Origin: Ischnura elegans
Lineage: Eukaryota > Arthropoda > Insecta > Odonata > Coenagrionidae
NCBI RefSeq assembly: GCF_921293095.1
Contig: NW_025791658.1
Coordinates: forward strand, 6,324,001-6,388,000
DNA length: 64,000 nt
Reading direction: 5' to 3'
Translations under genes and position numbers: made by a program
The notes under the pieces: generated by a model
What the model saw: only the letters and a program-made list of their open reading frames with translations
Told to the model about the DNA's origin: nothing
The model's database searches: none
Shown: positions 11,753 through 24,414 of the stretch, piece after piece
Position numbering within the stretch: the stretch's first letter is position 1
How the letters are laid out: the number at the start of each line of letters is the position of its first letter

Positions 11753-14700
11753 CGAATCAGTGGCTATTTATCAAAGCGGAAAAGTATTGAAATGATTCTG
11801 ATATACTATTACGTTATGGTATAACATACTTTTACTATTTAAAACATCCTGGAATAGTATCAGCAATCGGCACAAAAAGAGTCGACGGGAAAAATATAAT
11901 CCAGTACGTGCCATTCCTCATCCGCCGCGCCGGGACGATTTCGTGCAGGCGCCCTAGTAATATTTATTGATTCGCAGTTACTTTATACATAATAAAAGTT
12001 TGGGATGGCGTTCTCCCGCAATCTTTGATGTTATATCTTGTAATATAGAAGAGTTACGCTTTGAAATTCGATTCCAATTTTTTTTAAATAACGCGTTAAA
12101 AACATTACTTCGATTTTTTTTGTCAGTAAAATATTTTCCTTCAGTATCCTCCATTGGTTAAATCCAATTTCTAACATCGGTGACGTGTCATTCTGCAATT
12201 TAGTTGTGTGGAAAGTTTCCTTAAAAATCTTCAGAAAATAAGGAAGATATAAAATTTTTACCTTTCCCTGTTTTGAATTGGTGGCGGAGACTGTGGGTTA
12301 TGCCAGCCCAAGCCTATTTCTTAAAGATTAAAATTGTTATATGAGTGTTTCTGATTTTTACCGCGTCGTTCAACACGTTTTTATGTGATCCATGTGGTAT
12401 CACAGCTGTAGTCACAGTTGTCGGAAAAAAATAATTTTCCAATTCATGTCTTTTCGCTTCCACGCGGGTGATTCGGGGTGGGCGACCTAGTATTTGTCGA
12501 CTCGTGGTATCCCTGCGCAATGTAAATCAGCATGGGCTACGGGTGTTACGTAATCTTTGATGTCATACCTCGTAATGTATATAAGTTTTGATCTGAAGTT
12601 CTCATGGAGAATTTAGAAAATGTCACATTCAAAATTAACTTCGATTTTTTTGGCTCATTTATTTTCCTGCAGTGCCGTAAATGTTTCGGTTAAATATTAA
12701 AACGGTGAAATCGTCGCGTTTTTACTTCTTCTATAATAATAATAATAATAATTATGGTAAACTTCTTTTTATTTTCACCGAAAATAAAGAATTTAAATTT
12801 TTTTTAGATTTTTAGTTGGTGCCGCAGGCTGTGGTGTGGGCTACCCCGGGCCTAGATTTCAAAGGGGAAAAGTACATACGTTGTCGTTTTTCATTTTCAT
12901 CCCTTGTTTGAACATTTTTTTCTACGATTGGGGTGTCATCAAAGCGGAAGGCCGGGCGCAGTCATCGGGAAAAATATATTCCCATTCGCATCACCTATTT
13001 TTCCATGCGCTTGATTTGGGGTGGGCGAGCAAGTATTTGTGGACTCGTGGTATCTCTATGTAATGAAAATCTGTATGGGCTATGGGTGATACATAATATT
13101 TTATGTGTTACCTCATAATGTAGATGAGTTTCGATCCGAAATTCTGATGGAGAGTTTTGAAAATGAGAGATTTAAATGTTTACTTCGATTTTTTTGGGTC
13201 TATTATTTTCCTCTAGTTTTTTAAAATTTTCAAATGCATTTTTAAGCGAAGGTTTCGTCGTGCTTTCGTTTCCTTTGGCATTGTGGTAAATTTCTTTTCA
13301 TTTTTACCGAAAATAAAAATTTTAAAAATTTTTCACTTTTCCAGATTTTGTTGTTGGTGTCGAGGGCTGTGGGTTGGGCCATCGCAAGCCTAGTTTTCAA
13401 AGGGGAAAAGTACTTACGCTGTTGCTTTTCATTTTCATCCCTTGTTTGAACATATTTTCCTACGATTGGGGTGTCATCACAGCTGTAGGCCGGGCACAGT
13501 CTTCGGAAAAAAATATTTCCCCATTCGTAGCACCTACCTTCCATGCGCTTGATTTGGGTGGGCGAGTAGGTATTTGTCGACTCGTGGTATCTCTATGTAA
13601 TGTAAATCTGTATGGGCTACGTGTGTTACGTAATCTGTGATGTGTTACCTAGTAATGTAGATGAGTTTCGATCCGAAATTCTGATTGAGTCTTTTTAAAA
13701 TGTCACATATACATTTTTACTTCCAGTTTTTTGTGGGTCAAGTATTTTCCTCTAGAGTCGTAAATTTTTCAGTTGAATTTTAAAACTGTGGTATCGTCTT
13801 GCTTTCGTTTCCTTTGGGATTGTAGTAAATTTCTTTTCATTTTTACCGAAAATAAAAATTTTTAAAATGTTTAACTTTTACAGATATTTTTGACGGCGTC
13901 CAGGGCTGTGGGTTGGGCCATCCAGGCCTAGATTTCAAAGGGGAAAAGTACTTACGCTGTCGTTTTTTATTGTAATCCCTTGGTTGAACATGTTTTTCTA
14001 CGATTAGGCTGACATCACAGCTTTAGGCCGGGCGCGACCTTCGGAAAAAAATATTTTATCATTCATACCACTTACCTTCCATGCGGGTGATTCGGGGTGG
14101 GCGACCTCGTATTTGTCGACTCGTGGTATCTCTATGTAACGTAAATCTGTATGGGCTATGTGTGTTACGTAATCTTTGATGTGTTACCTCGTGATGTAGA
14201 CGAGTTTCGATCCGAAATTCTGATGGAGTCTTTTTTAAATGTCACATTTACATTTTTACATCCAGTTTTTTGTGGGTCAAGTATTTTCCTCTATTGTCGT
14301 ACATTTTTCAGTTAATTTTTAAAACGGTGTTATCGCCGTGTTTTTATTTCTTTTGTGACTCTGTAAACTTCTTGAAATTGCTACCGAAAATAAAGAATTT
14401 TTAAACTTATTACTTTTTCATGTATTAGTTTAGTCACAGGCTGTATTTTGGGCTATCCCGGGCCTTGATTTCAAAGACGAAATTTGAATGGATGAGAGTT
14501 TTTCATTTTCATCTCTTGGTTGAAAATGTTTGACTATGATTAGGGTGTTCTCACAGCTTTACGCCGGGCACAGTCGTCGGAAAAAAATATTTTCTCATTC
14601 ATGTCACTTCCCCTCCATATGGATGATTTGGTGTGGCTTCCCTATTATTTTTCTACTCGTGGTTTCTCCATTTCTATTAAAACGATCTGGGTTATGGGAT

Positions 14701-15183
14701 TCCCATAATCTTAGATGTGTTCACACGTAATATTGGTGACTTTCGATCTGAAATTCGCTTTAACGGTTTTTTAAAATGACAAATTTAAACCCATTTCTCG
14801 AATATTTTTCTGGTAAATTATTTTATTTCTCCGTCTTTTATGTGTGAAAGTTATTTTCAAACCCTCAAGTCCTATTATTTTGATTTTATTAAAGTGTCTA
14901 TATTTTTTCCTTTCATTGCAGCTGAAAATTAATCAGACATAAAAATTTTTAGTGTTCCTGGATTTGATTTGGTGCGGAGACTGTGGGTTGTGCAAGCCCA
15001 AGTTTAGTTTTTAAAGAGGCTAAGTGATGTCATATGATTGTTTTTCATTTTTTCCATTTGGTCTCGTATGTCTTTTCTGTTATGTATGCTTTATCTCAGC
15101 TCTAGGTACGTCACAGTCGTTAGAAAAAAATGACTTCCAAGGCTGTTCAATCCTTTTTCATGGGCGTGATTTCGTGTGGGCGC

Positions 15184-15373
15184 CATAGGCGGATCCAGGG
15201 GGGGGGGCACGGCCCCCCCCAGACCCTCAAAAATATGCAAGATTTTTAATACGGTCCCATTATCATTGCATTCGTTTTGTATTGCGAGGTGTCCTTGTGC
15301 CCCACCCAGAACAAAATCCTGGATACGGCCTTGCTTGTGCCCCTCCCAGAAAAAAATCCTGGATCCGCCCCTG
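15184..15373. mobile_element. hAT-type MITE with perfect 8-bp TSD
   Basis: A 190-bp element with ends CATAGGCGGATCCAGG and, complemented, CAGGGGCGGATCCAGG. The target duplication GTGGGCGC is exact at 15176-15183 and 15374-15381, and the interrupted satellite unit resumes directly after it. An 8-bp duplication with CAGxGG termini is diagnostic of hAT. Internal runs of G and C next to the ends are family features. Confidence 0.88.
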
Positions 15374-16505
15374 GTGGGCGCCCTAGTATTTGTTGACTCC
15401 AGGTTACTGTATTTATTATTAAACGATTTGGGCTATGGACGCTTTGTAATCTTCGATGTTTTTATCGTATTTTAGAGGAGTTCGGACAAAAAAATTCCCT
15501 GCAATTTAAAAAAAATTACCCATTGAAACTTTACTTCGATTTGTTGGTAGGTCAATTATTATTATTTATTTTCCTACTTCGTTAATTCCAATTTTAGAAA
15601 CTGCTCCGGCTGTGTCTTTATTTCGTCATTGCATGTCAGAATTAGGTTTGCGTTTTGAATAAAATTCGCTTTTTACCTTTTTGAATGTGTCAGTGCAAAT
15701 GTTAACCCCTACTGAGGATTTCTTCGGTGTCGAAATGTAATAGCGCCCTATTTTTAAAAATAATTTGGTTTTTCTATGTGAGCTGAATGGTTATGGGGAT
15801 CCTATGTTTAATAAATTTTGTTATTTCTTCTTTCTTATGAAGTTCGTTGTTTTACATTATTCGTATAGGTGTTTAAATGAATGACCCAGTGACATATGGC
15901 CTGCAATCACTTTTTTCGACGAGGCGTCATTCCGATAGCGCTCCAGTTTATATAATGTCTTCTGTTTCTTTATCGTTATACTACGATGTTTTTAATGATC
16001 CCCTTCACAGATTATAATATTTCCCATTTCATTAAGGAATAATTTCATTCGTGCCTTGTCTTTATGCTATGTAACATCCAATGTCAAAGTTTACCTGATT
16101 TTTCGTTTCCCAAGGGGTCTGTTTTTGGAATAGCGCCCTAGTAATTACAGTGTTATTGTTAACATACATTTGCTGTAAACGGGTTGCAATGGTACGTTAC
16201 ATATATATTGATTGCTTACCTCTACTTGTACGCTTGTTTTCAAAGCATTGTCGCTTTTATGTATTTATGAATAACCCAATAAAGCTTTGTCTACACTAAT
16301 ATGATAAAGTCTTATTTTCACCCATTATATCTAAAATACATTATTTTCATATTGTTAAATTAAATCATTAACGTTACTTTAACTATTCCACCTCGTTTCA
16401 TTAACGAATTCGCTTAAATAACAATAATACAAACCATTCCTTCTTTACATATTCACTGTCGCTATTTCCCAGGGCGTGGGATGACCTTACGTGGGTCAAG
16501 ATAAT

Positions 16506-17933
16506 GGACCCCAACATGTGCTAGCAATAAAAATCACCTCGAAGACAGAATGTTTATCCGTAGTTCTACTGTTTATCTAAGATCGGGTGATGAGAGCAGA
16601 GTTTGGTTTAGATTAAATGTTAGCTAGTTAGGGTTCTCACCGCCAGAGGCACAGGTATATAGCAGGCTTTTTATCCGAGTTCAAATATTAGCAACAAAAA
16701 TACCTCTCATTCGATGACGTGAAAAATCTAAACATTTTCTTGAATTTATATTATTTTTGCTTTGCTGATGGCATTAAAACGATTTATATAAAGGCTTGAT
16801 GATGCGGTTGGAAACAGAATTTTCGCGCACTTTGGATGCTAACAATAAGCATTAACGGTCTTGCTGTAACTATATATAAGAATTGAACTTACCTTAATGT
16901 GTACTGCCAAAAAAAGGTTTATATATACTATACTACAAAAAATACATGTACTAATTTTCATGTAATGAAGGCTAATAATATTTAAGTTATCATCACGAAT
17001 GTAAAATTCTTCCATTTTTCGTCATTTGGGTGAACTGCAGTAGCAAAAAGGTAGTTAATTGTCAATGAAGTCGCAAGAAGTCTCGAGTAGAGTGGCAAAG
17101 TTGGGACGAATAATTAAATTATAAAATACACGTACCTACTTAGGCGTAAGTACAAATATAAACCGTTACGAGCATCATATGAAAAACATTATATTCTGGA
17201 ATAAAAGCGGTATCATGATGATGACATGATTGAAAAATTGATTTTTAATAAATGTTATATAAAAATTACAATTTAAATACTATCATATACGATGAAAAAT
17301 ACAGATTATATTTTATATTCCAAAGAGAAAAACACGGTTGCTGTAAAGAATCATGAATGTAAATATTTTATGTCCCCATGTAGAATGGTATGAAAAACAT
17401 CAAAAGAAAGTTTTTCGATATTCATCCGGAATATTCCTAAAAAATCTGTTAAAGCAGCTTGGGGAAACGTATATGCTGTGAAAGCAATGTGGAACTGCCA
17501 TCTACCTGCTTAGCAGCAACCGATTTCTAGGTTGCTGTCGAACTTCAGTGGATGTGAAACATGATATACAGCATGCAGTGCTGTGGTTGGGCCGGCACGG
17601 CGTACCTCCGAAGATCAAAACTCGTTGGAGTATACTTCGAGTCGATCTGAAACCTCCTCAAGTGATTTTTATCGAGTACCTACCGCCTAAATTCTTTCCC
17701 TACTACAGCACTGACAGTATGGCTCATGTTGTCATACCATCCTGCCATGTCACCAACTCATTTGCGGATAGGCACATCTGTCAAACTTATACTTAACACA
17801 CAAAGAACTGCGCTTTGGGCTTGTCATGGAAAATGATATGGAACAAATTTCCTTCCATCTCCCACCTTTAAAACTCTTTTCAAATACACATTTAATAGAT
17901 TTTTACCACTCATCCACTCGTGGAACTCATTCG
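16506..17933. other. No recognisable gene
   Basis: AT-rich sequence right of the giant inverted repeat. The 82-codon open frame at 17548-17796 has no motif I recognise and no splice context I can defend. Confidence 0.4.
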
Positions 17934-20240
17934 CAGTGGCGTAACTAGGCATGTGCTTTCGGGGGCGGAGGGCGGCGGGAAAAATTAGAGCTGTGCGAGA
18001 GTGTCATCGTCCTGTATTTGTTTCTATCTCTTTGTTTCAATTTCTATTATATGTTATTATGATTGTATATTCGCCTGTGTGAATGTGAAATGTATATATA
18101 TATTGTGACGGATCATGAGAACGCCTCATATTTTACCGGGTGGGGAGGGCATCATTAGTCCCGAGTACGGAATGATCGAACCATTATTGAGTACTTTGAG
18201 ACACAAAAAATATATTTTCCACTTCAAACATAGCATACACACATTTATCGAAATTAAATACCCTGATGAAGATGAGGTGAAAGAAAAATGCACAGTATGA
18301 TATGATTAAATTGCCCCCCTCCAAAAGAATACAAAAAGAAACAATTAGTGATTTGTAGAATTCGTGGGCGGAGTTTACAATTTGCCCAAATTAAGTTTTT
18401 AGGCTGCTTTCGTGGTAACACTGAATCAGATTTCTGACAAGGAGTCAACAGTTTGGTGATTAGATACGGCGCACCGGGATAGAGAGAAAGAACTCAAATA
18501 TTTTGGCTACACAGTTTGGGGATTAAATCGGGTCTGGGCGAACGAGCACGGGGACGGGTCGCTAACTGCGACGTTCTTACTGTTTCGTCGGAGCCTTGAG
18601 CAGTGGGAGCCGTCGATGATGCGACGCGTTGGACCCCAAATGTCCGCGGGATCGAGGGCTGTCTTCCTCCCGACCTCTGGGCGTTGGTCCTGTCTGTCGC
18701 TCGTCTGCAATCTTGCTTTCCGCTGCTGGCTACCTCCGTAGAACAATCTCGTCCCGCTAAACAGCACTCTCTGGTTACACCCAGAAAAATGACGACCATC
18801 AGGCACGTCACCAATCCCGTTCTCTCTCCGTCGATCAGGCTAGCGTTTCTCGCCCCAAGGCTCACCGCGGATTTATACTGATCTGGAGGGGGATGATACA
18901 CAGGGGATGGGGTTTTTTGGGACAAGAGGGGTTTCACTCGTGCCTCACTGTTGAGTGGGGCAACCACCGGTCCGTGCTGACCAACACAAAACACTTGCGA
19001 GTCACTTGTACCTCATGCCCGGGGCATGACAAACTATTCACGCACACACTCAGTCATACGCATGCTCATCCACACATATGTGATCATCCCCTACTCGGGT
19101 CATTACTCAGCGAAAGAAAATACGTGACATATGGTCGGTACGTCACAATATATATGTACAGTCACTTTCAAAAGTCGGTCCCCATACCTGGCGCAGCCGT
19201 CTCCGTTATTCTCCGAAGTCGACCTTCGCGTATTGCTTACACGTTCCTTGTCCACTGGGGATCGATTCGACTTGATCAGGTAGTACAAATGGTGCAACTT
19301 GACTACTTTAACCGTCGTCAAGAGCCCCACGCACGATTTCAGAGGTAGGAAGGCCGCGTGAACCTTCTCCCCCCCCACCCAGCCAAACAATTCCACCACC
19401 GAAGAAAGCGGAGAAGAATATATGGGTTTTTCCGGCAAGTAACCCATCGCACGAGGAAGAGAGGAGACATCTGTGTAGTTTGGTAAACTTATACAAAACA
19501 TACTGTGCAAATAAATTTTCGGAGCATTTCGAGCATGTTACTCCAATATTTTTTCTTCACATCGCCTGGTGAAAAATACGTAAATATATACGCCTATGTA
19601 AATATTGTCCTTTGCGTCACGGTTACCATCCGTCATCGCGTTCATCCATGCCGGCGGTTAAAGATTTTCAGATATTTTTTCAATGTTTACAAATTAAATA
19701 GCAGTCACTCCTCAAGTAGTAGGTTATTCGGACTACAAGTAGTGCCTACATTTTGAATAACGCAACTTATTCCCATACTATGAATAGAAAATTAGAAGAA
19801 GTTTTTACATTTTTACCGGTCAAAACTACCGGTACGGCAATTTTTTATGGGAGAAGAAAATTTTGCATTATTTTTTCGAATAAGCAATTTGATTGTCTTT
19901 AAATTTTATTGAATTGCTTTTAAGGTAAACATAAATTTTCACTAAAAGAAGCGGCGAGATGTTTATTGGCATCAAGTGAAATGGCAGGCTGTAAGACCAT
20001 AATGCGTCGGAGGAAGTGTTGTCCTTTTGTTTATGGGAAATACTCTTACATTAATATTGTTCATTTTTTTAAGAAAAACAGTACAAGCAACATGTGCGTG
20101 GAGTTATGATGGTGAGTCAACCATAGTTATGGTGGTCATAGAAAAACATCATTTACCTGCCTTTCTGAATTGAAGATTTTACGAATCACCGTGCCTGCGC
20201 CCCTCCCAACTTGAACTTACCCCTTTAATTAAAAGTGACG
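17934..20240. mobile_element. Candidate degraded hAT-like element hosting a solo LTR
   Basis: The left end CAGTGGCGTAACTAGG at 17934 is a good hAT-type terminus. It is preceded by CTCATTCG, and CCCATTCG follows 20240 (seven of eight bases). The right terminus is poor (AAGTGACG instead of the expected GCCACTG), so the pairing is inferred mainly from the octamers and the G-rich and C-rich subterminal blocks. Confidence 0.35.
18104..19147. mobile_element. Candidate solo LTR (1,044 bp)
   Basis: Begins TGTGACGGATC and ends GGTACGTCACA, with TG...CA termini inside short inverted repeats. ATAT lies on each side, but in AT-microsatellite context, so this duplication is weak evidence. The block is far more GC-rich (18490-18900) than its surroundings, as LTRs often are. 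No primer-binding site, polypurine tract or internal gag-pol follows, which suggests a solo LTR. The 166-codon minus frame (18494-18994) lies entirely inside it and is probably not a gene. Confidence 0.5.
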
Positions 20241-20614
20241 CCCATTCGAATTAGGCCCTATCATTCTAACCATATCCTTACTTTCATCCCAGACGGCACA
20301 GAACCCTCTGTATCTAATTCGTATATACATAGTACCCATTGACTAAGGGGATACTATGCCGCTCCGTCGCTTTTCGTCAATGGATAATTTCCATTCGCGG
20401 CCTGTCGACGAAGCGCGTACGCAGCATGTGAATGTCCGCTACTAAGCACGTACGATTGGATACGAAGCGCGCAGGAACACGGAACTCAGGCTAATCTCAA
20501 TCAATTAGGTCAAAATTAGATATATCGTAACTCGCACGATCGAAAAATGTATCGAACGCAACACAATCGATAGCTACCGACCGTAGCGAGAACCTTGATA
20601 CGAATCATTATGAA

Positions 20615-20763
20615 TTGTAAGTTCTCAATAGGTAAATAACACCATATCATGAATTCTAATTACCATGAAAGACTCACGACCGACAAAGTTTTTGTCGGTT
20701 GTGAGTTTTTCATGGTAATTAGAATTCATGATATAGTATTATTTACCCATTGAGAACTTACAA
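20615..20763. mobile_element. Perfect-looking foldback hairpin (149 bp)
   Basis: TTGTAAGTTCTCA opens and TGAGAACTTACAA closes. The arms are about 70 bp, meeting at CGACAAAGTTTTTGTCG, with only a few mismatches. No coding. It could be a tiny foldback MITE or the centre of a larger inverted insertion. Confidence 0.8.
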
Positions 20764-21564
20764 AACTTATTCGGCCACTTAAATAACTGCGAAAAATGAG
20801 ATTCTCAAGGCTAATTCACGCATCCCCAGCATCCAGCATTCTTAAGTGGCTCGTACTTACTTGGAAACCTTGAGATGTTAATAAGAGTAAATTCTTATTA
20901 ATTTTTACACTAAATAATACATCACATAGCCCACGAGCATTAAAAAGCTTACCCTAAAGCCTGACGAAATAAAATTTTTAAATAAAAATTGCCGATGAAA
21001 CAGGGTTGCTGACACATCTGCTATTAGTATGATCGAATTCATCAAAATGCAAGCAAAAATTAACGTATAGTTCAGTCTCAGCTACTAAAACTTACCCATA
21101 TCAGGCGCTAAAGTATTTGAAAAATTATTTGGGATGAGTAAAAGTCTCTAGGTCACTGCAGTAAATGTATCAACCTATTAAAAATATGAAAGTCCTGCCA
21201 AATCACCAGCATAAACACTTGTAAAATAAAACATGGTATCTCTTAGATCACACCTCCGATTTTATACTTACTTTGCATGAAGTCACCACCACAAGAAATT
21301 TTAAAGAGGCAGGAAAGAAAAAACCCACAGAAATACAATACATATATTATGCATTTTCTATTGTCAACCACAATAATATTTCCAATTTTCTCTTCTATCC
21401 CACATCTAATTTAGCGAAACAATTACTCTTATTCTCTTTCGAATAGAAAATTATTTAAAAGAGCACTGGTCGATACATAAAAACTATCTTCAATACTTTC
21501 TCCGATGAACGTCCACTATCACAGCATCAACTTGCACAAATCAAATCCACATCCACAAATATGT
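20764..21564. other. No recognisable gene
   Basis: AT-rich spacer between the hairpin and the THAP relic. I see no supported coding or repeat structure. Confidence 0.4.
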
Positions 21565-22340
21565 CACTTCTGCCGCAATGTCTGTCTTCTTGGCGACAGG
21601 TAACAGTGAAGCAATGGTACCTTCCTCCAATCTGGGTACCTTCAATTCAGCAAGAATTTTCTCCTCGTCTTCTCGTCCAAGGCCACAGATTATTTTCTGA
21701 TATCACAAGGTGCGATGTGAAGCTCACACACCTAAAATTAATAAATAATAAAACACCATGTAACTTATTAGGTCAAATAATTTCCAATTTTTGGTATTTC
21801 TGCATGAGAAATCAAATTACTAGGCTCGTAAATGTAGTAAATATTTGTATGCCTGATATTTTTATTGTTTTAAACTATAGCATAAGATAATTTGAAATGA
21901 TGAAAGCCGACGTGTAATACACCATAGGGCAAGCTAAGAAACAATATTCGATCCTATAAACTTGGCAGCTTATTCCTAGTTTCTCCTTTATCCACTCGTT
22001 TACCGAATGAATTAATACAAAAAAGACAACTAAAATGCAAGAATTTTCAAAAGAATTGCTGCTACAATATTTTGAATCACCATTTTTAGTACTGAATAGT
22101 ACTATAGTACTTCAGTACTTGATGCATCAACATCCCGAAGCCACTTCTAACTTAAAATTACATCCAAATAATTACAGCGAGAAAGAGTACATACCTCACA
22201 GTTTTTCGTAGGGGTGAAATGTTTTCTTCTTATCGCCCAAATGCACTTCTTCTTCAACTCAGGATCTTTTGGAAAGCTAAAAGCTTGAACCATGTCCCGG
22301 AATTTCCATTACATCCCGACAATACACACACGAAAGGCAT
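21565..22340 (-). pseudogene. THAP-domain pseudogene (P-element-type THAP relic)
   Basis: Exon A (22195-22340) starts at ATG with MPFVCVLSGCNGNSG, the C-x4-C start of a THAP zinc finger. A one-base frame change then leads into QAFSFPKDPELKKKCIWAI and RRKHFTPTKNCE, ending at a GTATGT donor. Exon B (from 21731, after TTTTAG) begins VCELHIAPCDI, completing the C2CH ligands with C and H. It then breaks frame again before ILAELKVPRLEEGTIASLLP. THAP domains bind DNA in a sequence-specific way and head both host proteins and P-element transposases. Two frameshifts and a stop make this copy non-functional. Which parent (transposon or host) it came from cannot be told here. Confidence 0.75.
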
Positions 22341-23254
22341 TTTTAACAAAAATATCTCACAAACACGTTTCTGAAGCCCAGTGAATGAAATTAAAGAATA
22401 AGGGAAACTTCACCATTACCAGACACTCTATTTTTCACAAAATTAACCACAAAAATCCCTGAAATGTGGTGAGACGTGACGTAAACGATGCGATCTCCAA
22501 CGGCTTGTGAAGGCATGTGATCTTTCTAGGAGGATATGGCACGATGGCACAACCCGCGAAAGAAAATAGTCCCAGACCGAATACAGTTTTATCGATGAGA
22601 TACAATTTTATCGATGCATATGAATTTGCCAGTCCTCTTGCATCTTTTTTCGTCATTAAAGGAAATAAAGAAACAAAACCTTTTTAGTAACTTCCTAAGC
22701 GCGATTTTTGTATCTTGATGGTCCACCCTCGTATTCAGGTACGAAAACTTCCTGTGCCGTCTGGGGCATGTAGTTATGGCCCTTGCCATTGCATTATTAT
22801 GACCTTTAAATTTTATTTCCTAACTCGGAATATTCGAAAAATAGCTAATTACATACACTCAATGAACATGAGTAACGTGGAATGTTATCAGGAATATTTA
22901 TTAATGATATCTATTGTTCAAACAGATTGTCCTGGTCATGTTATCTAAATAGCTCTAACTGAGTAGACCATGAGGGCACAATTATTGGATATAAAATGGA
23001 ATTTTATCTACCTTAGCTACCAAAAAGCACCTCTCAAGCTGTATTTAGCTTTTGATACAATTTCCGGGTATGAGTTACGCTAATCTATGCTCCTCAGTGA
23101 TTGTAATCTAATTTAGGGTTAACATTTGTCTTTTATGTTTAGGAAAGATACGAAATATCTAAGCTGAACACTTCAAAATAATAGTAAATAATGAAATAAA
23201 TAGCATTTGCCACTCCCATTAGAGCTAATCTTGCATATTTGTATACCCAGAAAC
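22341..23254. other. No recognisable gene
   Basis: Upstream side of the THAP relic. No convincing exon or repeat is visible. Short frames on both strands lack motifs. Confidence 0.4.
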
Positions 23255-23425
23255 AAACACCAATTCGAAATCGTCGGCGTACTGCCGCCTTGACGCAGAG
23301 AAAATCCGACAGGTTCAGTTTTTCTGCGACGACGCAGCGAGCTGGAGACATGACGTCATCAATTCTCAAAGACGGGCTCTGATTGGCTCGCTAGCCGCGG
23401 CGTCAACGCAACGCCGAACTGTGAA
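23255..23425. other. GC-rich block, possible Harbinger terminal region
   Basis: A CpG-containing block, rich in GACGCAG and GCGTCAACGCAACGCC words, with a TGACGTCATCA palindrome. It stands out from its AT-rich surroundings and lies about 1 kb upstream of the Harbinger transposase. It could be the element's 5' end, but no matching inverted terminus is visible right of 26952, where an M copy intervenes. Confidence 0.35.
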
Positions 23426-23689
23426 GGCCCCCTTGGTTAACCTCTCAATGAAGGGGCAAAGATAAAACATATAGTATTAATGTGCCTTTAAATTTTAAGA
23501 AATAGGCACACAAGTCATGTAATTAATGCTTCCGTTGGTATTTTCATTATAGAAAATATATTTATGGTAACTATTAAGACATTCGAACTTTCGATGAGCA
23601 TAAAGATGTCGGTTATTTACTTTCTGATACCTCGAATGTATAAAGCATTATTTAAATATTTGTTCATATAGGATATCTCAGGGAAAACT

Positions 23690-24400
23690 TTTTGCTTTGA
23701 AACTGCCTTGGAACCCTTTTGAAACTGTTTTGGAACACCAAAATCTGCATTGGAACTGCTGTGAAACTCATTTCCACTCATTTGTACCAAAAATTAGAAA
23801 TATGAAGACGTTTGTAACTCATTTGTGATCCCATTTCTAACTCCTTTGTACAGAGCGTGTTCGTATGGAACTGCTTTCTACACATTTGGAACTCCTTTTG
23901 AACGATTCGGCAGGATTTCCAGACGTCATCATTCGTATTGTAACTGCTGTGTACGGAAAAGATTCATTTGGAACTCCTTTTGAACGAGACGACAGGATTT
24001 CCGGTCGTCAACATTCGTATTGTAACTGTTGTGTACTGAGAAGATTCATGTGTAACGGCTTTCCATACATATGATTTTACACTTTCCCGGCGAACAACTT
24101 CAGAAAAATCTTCTCGGGATACCGCGCGGGTAAGATTATTTGAGAGCGCCCGAATAATCAACAACATATGGAGAATGAGTTGTTGGTATATTATTATTTT
24201 GGCGCTCTCAAATAATCTTACCCGCGCGGTATCCCGGGAAGATTTTTCTAAGGCTTTCCATACGTTTACAATTCTTTGTTGAACGATTCGATAGGATTTC
24301 CAGACGCCATAATTCGTATTGTAACTGCTGTATACGGAGACGATTCATGTGTTACTGCTTTCCATACGTTTGCAATTCTTTGACTCAGGCACTGGGATAT
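23690..24400 (+). repeat. Imperfect 82-bp tandem repeat
   Basis: Units carry GGAACTCCTTTTGAACGA (23888, 23970), a CAGGATTTCC block and CATTCGTATTGTAACTG, at an 82-bp period. More decayed versions (TTGGAACTGC) extend left to about 23690. A third unit at 24285 is separated by the inserted hairpin. Confidence 0.7.
24102..24249. mobile_element. Foldback hairpin inside tandem repeat (148 bp)
   Basis: AGAAAAATCTTCTCGGGAT opens and the complementary ATCCCGGGAAGATTTTTCT closes. Arms of about 55 bp continue through CCGCGCGGGTAAGATTATTT, with an AT-rich loop. It interrupts the 82-bp repeat array. Confidence 0.82.
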
Positions 24401-24414
24401 AATGGGTTAATAAA

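Larger units (their letters stand above)
9850..16150 (+). repeat. 540-bp satellite array, right arm
   Basis: Well-kept units are marked by GTCGACTCGTGGTATC near 12497, 13038, 13577, 14117 and 14657, with spacing 541, 539, 540 and 540 bp. Older units at about 9975, 10840, 11290, 11965 and 15390 keep the TAGTATTTNTTGAC mark with irregular spacing. Some of the irregularity comes from identifiable insertions (hairpin at 10071, hAT MITEs at 11585 and 15184). At the far right only the TAGCGCCCTA core is left (15740, 16130). Confidence 0.85.
5935..16505. repeat. Giant inverted repeat (about 10.6 kb)
   Basis: The outermost recognisable pair is AAGGTCATCCCACGCCC at about 5958 and its complement at about 16475; both continue into GGGAAATAGCGACA. 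Between them the left arm (6290-8880) and right arm (12300-16150) carry the same 540-bp satellite in opposite orientation. The arms are diverged near the outside and closer inside: the unit at 8083-8420 and its mirror at 13374-13640 agree almost base for base. The right arm is longer because additional older units fill 9850-12300. Confidence 0.7.

Noticed and set aside
17548-17796. 82-codon plus-strand frame
   Set aside because: No motif, no splice sites or promoter context.
18494-18994. 166-codon minus-strand open frame
   Set aside because: Lies inside the GC-rich candidate LTR, is overlapped by other long frames on both strands, and shows no protein motif.
19156-19190. Possible mariner terminus (CAGTCACTTTCAAAAGTCGG)
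   Set aside because: Looks like a Tc1/mariner end, but I found no inverted partner in the window.
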